64,000 bases of DNA from Laburnicola sp. R22_1 (taxonomy: Eukaryota; Ascomycota; Dothideomycetes; Pleosporales; Didymosphaeriaceae): the NCBI GenBank assembly GCA_014281115.1, contig JACONQ010000017.1:124001-188000 (forward strand), read 5' to 3'. Shown here piece by piece: positions 9,810 through 22,611 of this stretch. The notes beneath the pieces are model-generated. The model had not been told where the DNA came from. It made no database searches and was given only the letters and a program-made list of their open reading frames with translations. The stretch's first letter is position 1; each line of letters starts with the position of its first letter. A program made the translations under genes and the position numbers.

Positions 9810-11957
9810 ATGGCGACGCCCACGCCCTCGACCAACACGCCGCAAAAGCACCTCCATGCGCTCTCCTCCCCCGCGCCCCGCAGCGTCCCTGCCATGAACT
9901 TCGACTCGCCCGCCGTCCTCAACATGCTCGGCGAAGGCGGCGTCGGAATGGGCATCTCCATGAGCGGCATGGGCATGTCCTCGCTCGGCCTAACCGCCAG
10001 CCAACTCGGCCGCGCCGACGAAGACGAGCGCCGCCGCCGCCTCGAAGGCATCATCGCGATGCTCAACAAAAGGACGGGGCGCGTGAGCGAAGAGGGCATA
10101 ACGGCCCTGTGCAAGAAAGAGGGTGTGGAGATCATGCGGGAGGTGCTCGGCGACGGGACGGTCGTGTTGACGCTGGTTATTGGAAATGAGGCCATGTGCG
10201 ACATCAGTCTGCTGCATGAAGATGTGACGAGCGTGAAGCTGGAGTTGGCAACGGACGATAACGATGTGTACAAGACGTCTGGGTCGAGGATACTGAAGAA
10301 GAGTTTGGTGCCGCCAGTGGGGGTGAAGAAGATCAATCACACGCTGGACCGGTTCGCGTTTAATTTGGACAAGTTGATCAAGATGGACAAATTGAGCGCG
10401 GAGAACGGGGGCGTGGGGTGCTACAAGGCGATATTCAGTGTGCATGCGAGCTTGAAGAAGCTGTTTGAGCACGAGAAGAAGATGGCGCTGGAGCTGATGG
10501 GGGCTGATGTGCCGAATGCGAGGTACAAGGCGGAGAGAGAGGTGCTTTGCAAGAAGAGTGGACGGCCGAGGATGAACGCGGGATACTGCCTAGGGCTCAG
10601 TCTGGAGTACTGGATGGACCGACGGCATCTGCTCTCGAAGAATCCACGAAGCACGACCTCGCCAAAAGGAAAGGGCAAAGAAGATATTGAAGTCGAGACT
10701 CTAGAAGCCTATCCAGAGGAAGCGGATCCAGACCACAACAAAATCTATTCCCTCACCATCGAGTGCGAATCTTCGCCCTCGTCCATGTACACTCCCATCC
10801 GTACACCGGACTCGTGGATAGCAGACACCATCATAAAAGCACCCGATGCGCCCGACGCCGACATCCACAACATCCTCCTCAACACGCCGCAAATAGACTG
10901 GCTCGACCCGAAGCCAACCTACCTCGATTCCTCAGCCCCAGCAGGCGACCACGACGCCATGAACATCGAAAACGCGCCCGGCCGCCTCCCCAACATCCGC
11001 TTCGTCGCAAAGTTCAACCCCCCGCTCGTGGTCCCGCTCTCCCTCTACGTCACCATCATGCAGTCGGTAGGCCTGCAATACAACCCGCAAGACCTCCGCG
11101 CTACCACCTTTGTCGGCCTGGCCCTCCGCCCCGAGGAAACCGACCCAGGAATGTCGACCACAGCAGGCGGCACGACGGCCGAAGTACGCAGCCAAACGAC
11201 GGTGCTCGCCCTCGACCGACAAGGCAACGAAACCCAAAGAAGGCACGCTAACTCGCTGTACGTTCCCAGACTCGAATACTCGCGCACCCTCGACGCGCTA
11301 CCGTTTCAGCACCCGCGGCAGCTGGTCGAGCTCCTGCCTACGCTGCGCCAATACGCATTCACTACAAGCTTGCTACAAGATGCGTTTGGTGCACACGCGT
11401 TGGATCAACCTGCGCCCGCGCCATCCCCATCGACATGGACATGGACATCTACATCTACGTCTACGTCTACGTCTACGTCCCCACCGGCCCCCCTCCCCAT
11501 CGACATCTCCCTCCACTACACACCGCCCACCCCCCGCCTAACTCTGCACATGCCCCGCGCCCACGCCCGCGCCCCATTGCCCACGACCACGACCACGCCG
11601 CCGTCCTCTCGTCCCCCACCATCAACATCAACAACCGACCTCCTCGCACGCCTCCTCTCTTCAACCGACCTCATGACGTCGCCATCGTCGTCGTCTAGAC
11701 CCCCGATCCATGTCGTCGTCGAGGTGCTGCCGAATGCGGACGTGTATGTGAGTGAGCAGAATGTTGTTGTTGTTGGTGGTGGGAGGGGAGATGGGAATGG
11801 AAATGGAAATGGAAATGGGGGGCTGGAAGAGGGGGTTAAGAGGTTGGGGAGGGCGTTGGAGGTGTGTGGGGATTTGGGGGTTTGGGCGGAGTGGGTGGGG
11901 AGGGAGGATGGGAAGGTTGGCGAGATGGGCATGGGCATGGGCATGGGGGTTGGGTGA
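9810..11957 (+). CDS. MED1: Mediator of RNA polymerase II transcription subunit 1
   Basis: 715 residues in one exon. After a Met/Gly-rich leader (about 1-65) the fungal Med1 domain starts: ERRRRLEGIIAMLNKRTGRVSEEGI, then a strand-rich region with VVLTLVIGNEAMCDISLLHEDV, YKAIFSVHASLKKLFEHEKK, RYKAEREVLCKKSGRPRM and GYCLGLSLEYWMDRR. The C-terminal half continues with FVAKFNPPLVVPLSLY and ends in low-complexity tracts: a WTWTSTSTS repeat from a hexanucleotide array at about 11436-11480 and a GNGNGNG run. Med1 belongs to the Mediator middle module and links activators to polymerase II in the nucleus. The low-complexity tail is likely disordered and length-variable; an intron there cannot be excluded. 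Confidence 0.85.
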   Translation: MATPTPSTNTPQKHLHALSSPAPRSVPAMNFDSPAVLNMLGEGGVGMGISMSGMGMSSLGLTASQLGRADEDERRRRLEGIIAMLNKRTGRVSEEGITALCKKEGVEIMREVLGDGTVVLTLVIGNEAMCDISLLHEDVTSVKLELATDDNDVYKTSGSRILKKSLVPPVGVKKINHTLDRFAFNLDKLIKMDKLSAENGGVGCYKAIFSVHASLKKLFEHEKKMALELMGADVPNARYKAEREVLCKKSGRPRMNAGYCLGLSLEYWMDRRHLLSKNPRSTTSPKGKGKEDIEVETLEAYPEEADPDHNKIYSLTIECESSPSSMYTPIRTPDSWIADTIIKAPDAPDADIHNILLNTPQIDWLDPKPTYLDSSAPAGDHDAMNIENAPGRLPNIRFVAKFNPPLVVPLSLYVTIMQSVGLQYNPQDLRATTFVGLALRPEETDPGMSTTAGGTTAEVRSQTTVLALDRQGNETQRRHANSLYVPRLEYSRTLDALPFQHPRQLVELLPTLRQYAFTTSLLQDAFGAHALDQPAPAPSPSTWTWTSTSTSTSTSTSPPAPLPIDISLHYTPPTPRLTLHMPRAHARAPLPTTTTTPPSSRPPPSTSTTDLLARLLSSTDLMTSPSSSSRPPIHVVVEVLPNADVYVSEQNVVVVGGGRGDGNGNGNGNGGLEEGVKRLGRALEVCGDLGVWAEWVGREDGKVGEMGMGMGMGVG

Positions 11958-12795
11958 GTAGGAGGGGAGGGGAGGGGAAAGGGGATGGAGAGGGGAGGCG
12001 AGGAGGGAACATGCATGGTACTGCTGATTTGATATACCCCATGGAATGGAATTTACTTGCGTACTGCTCTCCTACAATCAGTGCAGCCAAACAGAATAAT
12101 TCAGCTTCTATGACGAGAAACACGTAGTCGTCTGAGCGCATTGCGGGCTTGTGTTGTTGTCCTTCCTGCATATACATACAATACAGCATGCATGGGGTTT
12201 TTCACCATGTGTAACATGATGTTATCATCAGTAATTATCATCAGTAATAAGTAAGCATACATCTCTCTGCCCGGCTGTCAAACACCAACCACACACACAC
12301 ACACACACACACACAACCACACCCACAACCATAAACTAACCCATTCGAATCATCTCCATTCAATTAATCAATCAATCAATCAATCAACCAATCCGCTCTA
12401 TGTAGATATACAAACACAACACATCCCCCCTCTCATCTCACCCTCTCCCTCTCTCTCCCACACCCCATCTCCCACCCAATCTCCCAACCTCCTCCCTCTA
12501 CATCATCGCTCCGCTCCAAAAGGTAGGTATCATTAAGACTCATAAACTCGAATCTCCAAAAAAGAAAAAAGGTAAAAAAAATCCAAGCAGAACAAGAAAG
12601 AACAAGCACACAACCGAGCAGTCTATCCATGCGGGGCAGGGGGAGCAAGCAAACCACACAACACACCACAAAATGTGCATGTGCATGTGATCGTCGTCTA
12701 ATCGTAGGAGTAGGTAGGGGTGGGGTATGAATCAAACATGGGTGGAAGCGAGAAGGAAGACAGCTCTCAACAAGAGAAAAACGAGTCGAAGCAAA
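11958..12795. other. Convergent intergenic region with microsatellites
   Basis: Lies between the MED1 and glutamine synthetase stops. Holds an (AC)n run at about 12290-12316, an (AATC)n run at about 12365-12386, and G-rich to C-rich 3' flanks. No coding sequence supported. Confidence 0.55.
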
Positions 12796-14298
12796 TCACG
12801 GCTTCGCAACGGGAACAATCATCTCGAGGTCCTCGTCCGGCGCGCCCTCGGCAAAAGCCGCCACATCAGCGCCCTCAACCTTGCCATACATAGTCTCGCA
12901 CATGATGCCCGTAATCTGATACGGGTCGCCGTTAGACGCAGGGCGGCGGTCCTCAAAGTAGCCCTTGCCCTCGGCGGCGACAGAGCGCGGGATGCGCACC
13001 GAGGACCCGCGGTTCGCGACGCCCCACGAGAACTTGTCGTACGACGAGGTCTCGTGGGCACCCGTCATGCGGAGCTGGTTGTCCTCGCCGTACACGGCCA
13101 TGTGCTCCTTCTGGCGGCCGGCCAGCTTCTCCATGGCGGCTTCGATGGCCTTCATGCCGCCCTCGGCACGCGTCTCTTTGGTCGATACGTTGGTGTGCAG
13201 ACCGGCGCCGTTCCAGTCTCCGGGAATGGGCTTGGGCGCGAACGTGACTTTGGCGCCGAACTCTTCCGCGACGCGGTGGAGGAGGAAGCGAGACATCCAG
13301 AGCTCGTCGCCCACTGTTGATGTGGTTAGCATGCGAAGACAAAACGGGTTGGGCAGACGGGAGAAACGTACTGGAAATGCCGTCGCAGGGGCCGACTTGG
13401 TACTCCCACTGGGCGGGCATCACCTCAGCGTTGGTGCCCGAGATGTTGATGTTGGCGTACAGGCAGGCCTTGTAGTGGGCCTCGACGATGTCGCGGCAGA
13501 AGACCTTGCCGGTACCCACGCCGCAGTAGTACGGGCCCTGGGGAGCAGGGAAACCGTTCTTGGGCCAGCCATACGGCCAGCCGTTGACATCGAGGAGCGT
13601 GTACTCCTGCTCCAGGCCGAACCAGAACTCGTGCTCCTTGTGCTTGTCCAGGACGATGGCAGCGTCGTGGCGGTAGTTGTACTTGTTAGGCTTTCCGTCG
13701 GCGCCGTACGTCTCGGTCATGACGAGGATGTTGTCACCCAGCCTAAAGGGATCAGGGTAGAAGGCGACGGGGCGGAGGTAGACATCGGAATTATGGCCAG
13801 GGGCCTGGCCGGTCGACGAGCCGTCGAAATTCCACTCGGGCAGGTCCGAGACGCTGGAGGGCTTCTTGTTGAGAGTCTGGACAGAGATTAGCGGAGATGC
13901 TCGTCATTATGCATCATGGCAACGACGTCAGACGATCCTTCCGCTACGGGAAAGATTGATGCGGGGGATGCGAGTGACCCGCCACAATCTTATCGCGGGG
14001 TGTCGATAAGGAAATTGCCAAAAAGCAAAACTCAACACCCCGGTCATTGTGGCTGCATCGTATGTTGCGCAGAAGAAAGGCAGCATCGAAGACGCGGTGA
14101 GGAATTGGGCAATGCTTACTCTGCATTTTGAACGGACACCGTTGGAACCGTCTATCCACACATACTCGGCGATGATCTTGCCGTTCTGCGGGAGCTTGAG
14201 GTACTTCTCGAGCTAAGATGGTGTTAGCCAGGCACCGAGGTTGCACGCGGCGGGTAACGCACGTTGCTAGTGTTGGAGATGATGGTTGATTCGGCCAT
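12796..14298 (-). CDS. GLN1: Glutamine synthetase, eukaryotic type II
   Basis: Four exons on the minus strand: 14298-14263, 14212-14120, 13876-13372 and 13313-12796, giving 383 residues (family 350-380). It ligates ammonium to glutamate with ATP. Key segments: [12 protein letters not shown] start; [22 protein letters not shown]; beta-grasp loop [31 protein letters not shown] with the metal-binding Glu pair; [30 protein letters not shown]; and the ATP site [11 protein letters not shown] followed by [17 protein letters not shown]. All active-site signatures are intact. Intron 2 is unusually long here (243 nt) next to 50 and 58 nt for the others. Upstream there are several hundred bases free of other genes, so nitrogen-regulatory (GATA-factor) sites could lie there, but I did not establish any. 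Confidence 0.95.
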
Positions 14299-17200
14299 GA
14301 CAGTGGATGTGTGGGTGGAGTGCAAGTGAAAGCCTAAGGGTACGGTGTCTGGCGACAAGGAGGGACAGCAGGTATACGAGTCGAGGAGAGGATAATGCAA
14401 TAAAGAATCCTGGGGACAAGACCCTTAAGTAGTCGGTGGGTATGTCTCGGTCGGTGGCGGCGGGGCGGCTGTGGGAGTTAAGGTGAATGGTTAGGTTGGC
14501 ACTGGCCAAGCAGTCGCCGAAGAATTCCGTGGGATGAAGAAGAAGCAGTGCCATCACTGCCCCCATCGCCCCGACCCCTGCGTCTCCGGCGTGACTGCAC
14601 GCACGCACCCCCAAGCGCTAGGTAGAGGCCGTGAATAGGATTCAAGATGCATGCCTTCTTTGTCCGCCCGCCAGCGGTCCCAGCCATCGGGCCCGGCGGC
14701 GAGCTGACATTGACGCGTCCGTCGGTTGGGCGCGGTTGCGCCGCCTCCAGGTTCCGTTCTTGACCGCTTTGTCCATTGCAAGCATCGCTTTGGGCAGCTA
14801 AATATATCGCGCACCGAGATAACGACGTAGGCGCATCCGCCAAGTTCCAGCGTGAACCCGCGCCCTTCCTTCACCGCAAGTCCCCCCGTCCCTCCTGATG
14901 CCTCGTTACGGCTGCCTCTTCCCGGCGACTGCACTGTCATGGCGCGTCGTAGAGGGAACGCCCAGCTGCCGTGTTCCTGCATGCACGCCTATCGGCCTGT
15001 GGCGATAAGATAAGGCCAAGGCTGGCCACTCACAGCCGCCGCACGTCCGCAGCCCCGTCATTCCATCATCACGGCCAACTGCCCGTCGTCAAAAAGCCGT
15101 TTCTTGTAGTCACAAGTGTCTGGTAGATGCATTCGACATCGGGACAAGACGCTTCTCAGCAGAACCTCCAGCAATCATCACCAGATCCATGTGCATGCCA
15201 GGACATGGATTCATCTATTCACCCGCGTCTGGCCTGTTCCAGCACATGCACTGTAGCGTGGAGAAGCGCAACCCAACCTAGAAACTCACACGAGCATTTT
15301 GTTACACGGCACTTTACGTGCCGCTCTACCTTCTAAAACCACGCCTTTCTGTGGCAGCATCAGCCAAGCGTGCCCGGGCAATCCATACATACAGTACATC
15401 ATAGCTACAATTGGCAGCAGTGCACTAGATGTCTTGCAATTGGTGCGGGTCCACACGGCTTCCCGCAACTCCGTTCTCGACTTCCTCTAGAAGCTTGCGT
15501 CGTTGCCAGTCCCGCCTCAAGCAGCACTCATGTTCCATCCTGGTACATGCCCTCCACGTTATTCATCACATTACTACCTTCTCTCCAGATGTCCCCCTTC
15601 CACCCCACCGTGTTATTAATGCCTGGGTTTTAGTTCCTCAAGAGGCTGCGCTCCGTAGAAAAAAAAGCCGCACCTTGATCAACATGATCGTCGGTCTTGG
15701 GTTGCGACGTCGCCATCTGGGACCTTCGAGGCGCAGGGTTCGCGATAATCCCCGCAATCCAGGCGCGGCGCCCCACACCGGTTTTTACGCCGCACTGCGG
15801 GCCAAAGATAAGAACCCCTGCTCGTCTGCCATTGGCCGCCGATGATTGATGCTCAAACGTAATGCGCCCGCGTCCTTGTGCGCTTCGTGAAGGCTTCATG
15901 TTAACGGCGCTCGCAGCAGTCGTGCTGCTAGGAAAACGTGTGACTTGGGAACGACCTCGGCGAGCCAAGTGTGGTGACATATGGGTGAGCGAAATGTGAA
16001 TGTTGCAAAATGTATGATAAGCTATGACAGATCCGGCGACGTCCTCTCCCAGATGTGGTAAGGCCGCCATTTCCCACGTGTATGCGCTTCTCCAGATATG
16101 CTTATGCTGATGAGCTCATAGCAGCTCAGACGATTACGGAGTCAGGCGTACCTGGTTGGCGGCGGCGACAAGGTGCGCTGCGTGCTGTGTCCCCGCTACT
16201 CTCCGCCAGGTATCAACACCATCAGCCCCTGGACTAGTTGATAGGTACCTGGCTACGGGCTTTTCGATAAGCTTTGGTGTCAACATTTTCGTCGCTTCGG
16301 CGTGGTGAGGGCGGACGACGCAGTAGCAATCCCCACTTCCCCATCGCCACTTCTTCCACCGCATCAGTCCACGTAATCTGGGAGCATCGTACATCTCATC
16401 TTTTCTGGAACCCGATCCGACTCTCTTTCCAAGAATCCTAGTTTAGGTTCGTGGGGTTGTTCATCCGGACCTAGAAGGCAGCCCCTGTGTCAAAGGAGCC
16501 GGCCGACACAGGAGGTGGGTACATATCCAAGATGAACACCGGGATCTAACAACAGGGCCACCACCACTGGGCCAGGTACCGTACCGAGATACTGGAAATC
16601 CGGGGTAGGGGCGTTGGCTGCCCGAACGACCGACGTACAAGCTCAGTCATCCAAGACGCCCGAAAGATCCCGTTAGTCATCGATATTGCTGTTCCAGTAC
16701 GCTGACCTAGGAGCCCGCCGAGAAGCTCATCTGCTAGTCCATTCGCAGTTATGATTGCGATAAGGATACTGCATTTATTCCGTCACTTCACGCCTGTGTC
16801 GTGGCACCTCTTTCTGACCGTACCGCCTTCGAATAAACTCCGGCCGGAGTTGGTGGAACAACTGAAGTATAAATGCCAGATCCACACGTATGGTATTGGG
16901 GCGTCTTTGCTTCCGCCACGTAGTTGATGGGTCAAAGAAGCTCTTCGTTGGGTCCAGGCACCGAGGCCTCTTCCAAGGTCCGAGATGAATCACGTGACTG
17001 CAGTCGAAGGTTCCAAGGTTCCGAGGTCCCAACATTGGACATTCCCAGATTCCAAGGTTTCCGATGCTTGATAGTGTCGAAGCGAGCAGATGTGTTCGGG
17101 AATCCGAAAAAGGACTCTTGATTGCCCACCCGCAACATTGGTTACTTGTCGCTGCCAACTCGATAGGCCAGTATCCAATTCCTACGACTCTTGATCATCT

Positions 17201-18975
17201 CGCCGCATTTACCGTCCAAGATCAAACGACCGAGGAAGATAACGTTTGTATGACAAGAACTTGGCGCGATCATACCTGAGAATAAGCATGGTTCGATGCG
17301 ATCCGCAAAGTGCGGATAGCTTGACTCTCGTTCGACTGCTTCCATGATCACCTAAGTCGTCCGATTCCGTATTGGAGCTGGAGCTCAGAGGACCGCGATA
17401 TATACCAGTACGTCCTGGCAAAGTCGTCCGAACAGTGCTCTATAGACAGCCTAATATGTAAGTGTCAGTCAACTATCGCCGCTGGCTTGCTGCACGGTTG
17501 CAGTTGAACAATATGAAAATGTAAGAAAAACTATTGTTCGTATTCCGTTGAGCTTACTTTCAGGAAGGCTACTCACCAGTTCTCCATATGTTCTAGTTCG
17601 TTTGATTGATTGATTCAATTAGGATTTAGCAATCATGGCTATATCGAGCACGTGTTCTGTCAGCCCCCGGTGCCGACAATGGGGGCGAGGACCTCTTGAC
17701 CCATCTGTTCGATTCGGGACTATCAGCGGAAACCACGCTGGCTGGCATTGGGTGGGGAGGTCCGGTCGATTCGAATGCTGTGCCGATCTCGCGCTGCTCT
17801 AGGCGATGGCTGGAGGCCGCTCAAGCAACTCAGTAACAATGGATGGGTGCCGAAAAGAGAGTACGGCGTCAGTCGGCTGCGTTTAACGACTATTTCAACA
17901 AAGGTAGGTGTCCTTAGCAATTTTCGGTTTACACATGCAACTCTAACGAGCCGCAACAGGTTAGCGTAGGTACTTGTAGTGGTGGCGATGGTGGTCTCGT
18001 TCAAAACACCAGGTACATAGCCTTCAACGACAGGCGAGTGTCTCGAGTGAGAGTCAAGAATAGATGTGTGAAGAAACGGCGATGGAAGTATTTTGCAAGG
18101 CGGAGGTCATGCGGGGAGGAGGCATTGGAGCTTGGACCAAGGTTTTCAGCCAATAGGAAGCTTCCATGACTAACGATAACTACTTCGCCCCTTCCTCTCA
18201 ACGTCTGAACGCTTCTCCAGTACAGACAACTTCGCACAATTCATTTTCGTCGGTCAAATTCACGCTTAATCTTTTGATTTTCTATTCTCGCCGACCTGCT
18301 ATTTGGGGAATATGCAGGCGTGCCTCAAGACGTCATGTCCCACCAATGTGTCAATCGCACGCAATGGATGAAATCGCGGCCCTGAAATCAGAAGTAACGA
18401 CAAACACTGAACACAACGGAGTTTGGGATTGGGGCGTCAAGGCTTTTCCTGATTGTGCCATGACGCGCTGCCAGAGAATCTGACATCCGACTACTCGAGG
18501 ATGCTACCAGGTCTAGGACTGATCGCTATCCAGTCAGCCAGAGGACAAAAATCTCATGATCACAACTTCTACCGCTGCTTTACCTCCCGGTCCGATTGCA
18601 TTCTATAACGGCTACCACGCAACACTTCTCCACAGAATTTACTCCGCTTTGCCGAACCGCCCCGATTCAAAGCTCAGTCGCCGTATGCCATGCACGTCTC
18701 CGCTCCCAATAGACCTGTCCCTACATACCCGTTGCACCCGCGTACAAGGTCACACATCACTCTGCCATACAGCCTACCAGCACAAACATACCATTACACC
18801 ACGGTACAAGCTTCGATTCTTCGACAACTCCGGTCTGGCTGTAACACCAATTCGATATTTTCCGGGGCTACATACAAAGAAACACGCAGTAGAAAAACAA
18901 TTCAGCCCCAAGAAATAAGCACCATCTGGAGGACTAATTATGGTCAGGCCGCTCTCGAAAGCCCACCCATCAGCC
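14299..18975. other. Long gene-poor stretch
   Basis: About 4.7 kb with no domain-bearing frame or credible exon chain. Frames up to 147 residues exist but look like chance. At 18137-18190 the minus strand reads LRGRGEVVIVSHGSFL, which resembles the second histidine motif of histidine phosphatases, too short to call. Repeated CCAAGGTTCC-type words occur at 17009-17060. Confidence 0.45.
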
Positions 18976-20381
18976 TCAGTGCCCGTGCCCGTGCATATCA
19001 TTCGCACCATCAAGCTCCTGCGGCTGCCTGCAGGCCACAACCGGGCTCACCGGGCTCACCGTCTCATTCCTTCGATACGCTTCCTCGCCCCCAGCAAAGC
19101 CCTGAAACGGATGGTAAGCAGGGGGATGCAGCTGTCCGACATCCCCCTCTTTGCTCGGAGCATAGCCCTCGAATCGCTGCGCACCACTGTGCGCAGATCG
19201 CGGGCTATTCACCATTTCTTCTTGATGGATAGTAGCCCTGCTGGGACGGATCATAGAACTCCGCCGATCGGCTTCTTCTTTCAGCGTCTTGGAGCGGCCG
19301 ACGAAGTAGAATAGGGCTGCGGCTAGGGCGAGGACGGTTGCGCTGCCGACTGCGATTCCTACTATGGCGGCTACGGGGAGCTTGGAGTGCGCATGGGGTG
19401 GTGTAAGTGTGTTTGTCAGGGTTGGGGTTTCGGGTCGTGGTGGTGCGCTTGTCGGCCGTAGGCTTCCCTCGGGAAGTGTGCCCGTCGGACTTGGACTCCC
19501 CTCCGGTGGTGTAGGATCCCCAGGTTTAACGAAAACAGCATCCTGCGCGCCGTTTATCTGCGTCTGCAACTGGCTTGCATTCTGTCACATTGGATGTTTC
19601 TTAGCGCCTGCCTGCCTGCCTGACTAACATACATGCTGTTTTCAACCACGGGGGAAAAAACAAGGGATGCGATGTACGTACTGCGTTGATGGCGCCGACC
19701 ATGTTCCATGTCTTACACGAGCCAGGCGCAGAGCAGTAGAAGAAAATAGGCTCCGTGTCGTTGATGAGAAGCGTCCAGGTGGGGTTCTACATATATGTGC
19801 CTAGTTAGCACCACTCACTCTTTTCGAGGTAGTATAGTATAGCAAGCAGTAAAACACTCGCACACGTACCGGCTCATTCTCCTTCACCTCTCGCAACCCA
19901 GAGAAGAACCCTGTCTGGCCCAGATGCAGATTCTCATATGGCATGCAGGGGGATTTGTAGTCTGCTCTTGCGACCGAATGGAGGGGCAGGAAGAAGCGGA
20001 ATAGGATGGTCTGGAGATGGGTTTAGTGACCGGTTATGGTTGTTGTTGTTGTTGTTGTTGTTGTTGGAGATGAGGACACGCGGAAGAGGGAGAGGTAGGA
20101 CTTACGTCGCCGACTGCAGCGGTTACGCTGTCGGGGCCGAATTTGTGGACGGGTTGGCCAACGTTGATGGTGTGTGTGGGGTGGGGGGGCGGAAAACGTT
20201 GAGTTTATGGATGCGTGGATGATGGGTGGGTAGGTGAGGGTGGTTAGGAGGGAGATGGTGAGACTGGTGTCTGTGTGTAGGTAGGGAAGTGCGGAGTTAG
20301 CCTACTGATGGATACACTGAGGGTATTGCAACGTATAGACGGAGAGAGAGAGAGCTTACGAATGCGACGGAGCGATGACAT
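18976..20381 (-). CDS. Cupredoxin-like, single-pass membrane protein (frame break in exon 2)
   Basis: Five exons on the minus strand: 20381-20360, 20270-20106, 20010-19870, 19786-19682, 19581-18976. Exon 1-2 read as a signal peptide (MSSLRRI..LTISLLTTLTYPPIIHA). The cupredoxin-like domain follows: TINVGQPVHKFGPDSVTAAVGD, HSVARADYKSPCMPYE, NPTWTLLINDTEPIFFYC, CKTWNMVGAIN; this is the fungal extracellular family with a degenerate copper site. Then a Pro/Thr linker, one transmembrane helix (VAAIVGIAVGSATVLALAAALFYFVG) and a cytosolic tail ending HGHGH. The signal-peptide frame and the domain frame differ by one base across a run of seven C (minus strand; 20173-20179) beside an AC repeat. All other exon joins keep phase. 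Either a polymorphic indel, a sequence error, or a recent pseudogene. Confidence 0.72.
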
Positions 20382-21840
20382 GGTTAACGACGATGGATGG
20401 ATGGATGGATGGATGGATGGATGGATGGAGTCTTCTCCACAGGACAGGGGAAAAAAGTAGCAGTATTGTAAAACGACCTTGGCACAGAAGTAACGTCCTT
20501 CGTCCTTCGTCCTTCGTCCTGCGTCCTCTGTCTCCTTTAACATCTCTCGCCCTCTACCTACTACCACCATTCCAATCCGCCTCACGGCAACCCAAGCCTC
20601 ATAGAAAGCAGGCAAACGCACCACACACCCACAAACAACTACCACAGCCTCCTACTACCATGCAGCGTCCCGCGTCGTACGCGTAAATCCCATGCCAACC
20701 AAATACTCCCTACGGTGCTACAAACGGGCTGAGAGCGTTGCGCTACGATTGTGTGTTGGCGTGATAGAGTGATGGATGGCATGGGGTGGTGCGGTGTGCA
20801 ATGTTGTACGCGGGGGGCACGAGGTGGGCATGGTTGGATGGTTACGGTGTTTAGCGTGGGTTGGCTGCGAGGGAAATGAAAATGCGGATAGAGGCTAAGG
20901 GTAGGATAGGATGCTGGTAGGTAGTACTGGTGATACTGTTACTGTTGTACTCACAGCGTTTTTTAGCACACCTACAGCTTTCTCTCGCAGCGTTATACCG
21001 TGTACGGAACGTGCGCGAAGTATTCTTCATGATAGTTACTGTTGTACAGGCAGCAGGGCACTAGTTTTTTGGTTGCCAGGGAGTAAGGAAATAAGTGGTT
21101 GGTTGGAAGGGGTGTTTGTGAGGTGCGGTTGGATAATGGGTGGGTATTTTGTGGCGTTTTGTTGTGTGGGTGGGTGGGGACGGGAGTTGTTGTGAGGTAT
21201 TTGGACGTGCTTAGGATCAAGGGTGTTGGTGCTTTTTATACGATGCCGGGTTTAAAACGTATTGCGTTGTGGCGATAGCGTCTCGTAACTGTCAAGGTCA
21301 TTGAATAAAACTAGAAAAGAGGATTTGATAATCAAATACAGGGGATGAATTCTTCACTGACGGCGACTCTTCAGAGTTTAACGATAGTCATCAGCAAGAC
21401 TACATAATGGTGCGAGGGGACGCCGGATTCTTTTTGCTTTGGTGGGATATATTGGTGCTGTACTGCCTGGTAGTAAGGCCTAGTCCATCTAGGTTCGAGG
21501 TCTCTATAGATTATATATATATATCCCGCATCGCTCAAGGCGTCGCACGAGGCGATAGTGGCATCGAGTGAGACGTGGTTCAGTCCACAAGTCATAGATA
21601 GGGCATCATTCCAGAAGTTACTATTAAGACGCCGTTACATCCTCGCTATGATGGGCGTTTCTGTCCCTGCCTAGGTGGCTAAGAAGGGGTTTCTTATATG
21701 ATTTGTATGCTTCCTTGCACCCCCACAGCTTTCACTCACAGCATTTTACCGTGCACGGAAAGGTTTGTGATGATTTTCTCTCGGTATGCTTCCTTGTGGG
21801 CTGGTGATCCGAGAACGGAATCTATGTAAAACTTTTTTTT

Positions 21841-21887
21841 ATTCACTCATATCTGTTTATAGTCGGCTTAACCTTTTGCAGATTATT
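21841..21887 (-). repeat. Retroposon-tail-like repeat, copy 1 (diverged)
   Basis: On the minus strand it reads AATCTGCAAAAGGTTAAGCC, GACTATAAACAGATATGAGTGAAT. It matches the elements at 29548-29619 and 35826-35869, which have clear target duplications. This copy has a T-rich/A-rich flank and no evident duplication. Confidence 0.6.
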
Positions 21888-22545
21888 AGAATTAACAGCA
21901 CAACCGAGGTGCAACAGCCTAAGTACGTAAAAAAAAGAAAAGGGTTTACGACCCGAAACTCTCTTTTCGGGTTGATGGTGAAGATCGAAAGGTTATTCCG
22001 GATGGGTTCCGTACCCGATTCTTTGAGGTACGGACAAAAACAAGCGTCATGCGGAAAGAAGGCATAGATGAGCGTGGATGAAGTCGTCCAGGTGGGCAGA
22101 CAAGGTCGTTTTGGATCGTCGTTTGGGCTGTTCGTGATGCACTGCCACTGGTGATTTGGTGGGGGCCAGCGTAACGGATTCCCGTGCGCCGATCCCATTT
22201 CATTTTGGTTCTTTGTGTGTGACGGAGGGTCGGCTGGAGCGGGTCATCGCTGATGCTTGTCAACTTTGATGTTCAATTCCCGCGGCGATGCTGTGAGTGG
22301 CGTCGACGCTAACGGCCTAGTCCCTGAGATTGGCGAGGACGGCACGGAATTGCGACAAAAAGCCAGAGGCGCCAAAGTCTATTCACGCCCGCGAGTCAAG
22401 CTGCACGCCGCACAAGCCAATGATTTGCAGCAGGGGGCCTGTGGACGCCACGATTGGGAGTGGCGTTTCGACGGATCGCACAGGCCGCTGGACCGCGCAG
22501 CGCCAGAAGGTTTCTACACATGAGCCGGGCGGGGGGAGGGAATAC

Positions 22546-22611
22546 CTAGTGAATGAAGGAATGAATGAAATGCAGGGCCCTAGTGAATGAATGAATGAAA
22601 TGCAGGGCAGG
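22546..22611 (+). repeat. Two-copy tandem repeat
   Basis: Two units of about 30-34 bp, each CTAGTGAATGAA..GAATGAAATGCAGGGC, lie in tandem upstream of the histone-fold-like gene. The second unit has one fewer GAAT step. Confidence 0.6.

Noticed and set aside
16775..17158. 127-codon minus-strand frame
   Set aside because: Includes repeated CCAAGGTTCC-type words, no family features, isolated in a gene-poor stretch.
18137..18190. Histidine-phosphatase-like VVIVSHGSF on the minus strand
   Set aside because: Only about 16 residues match and no first motif (RHG) or continuation was found; could be chance or a very old relic.
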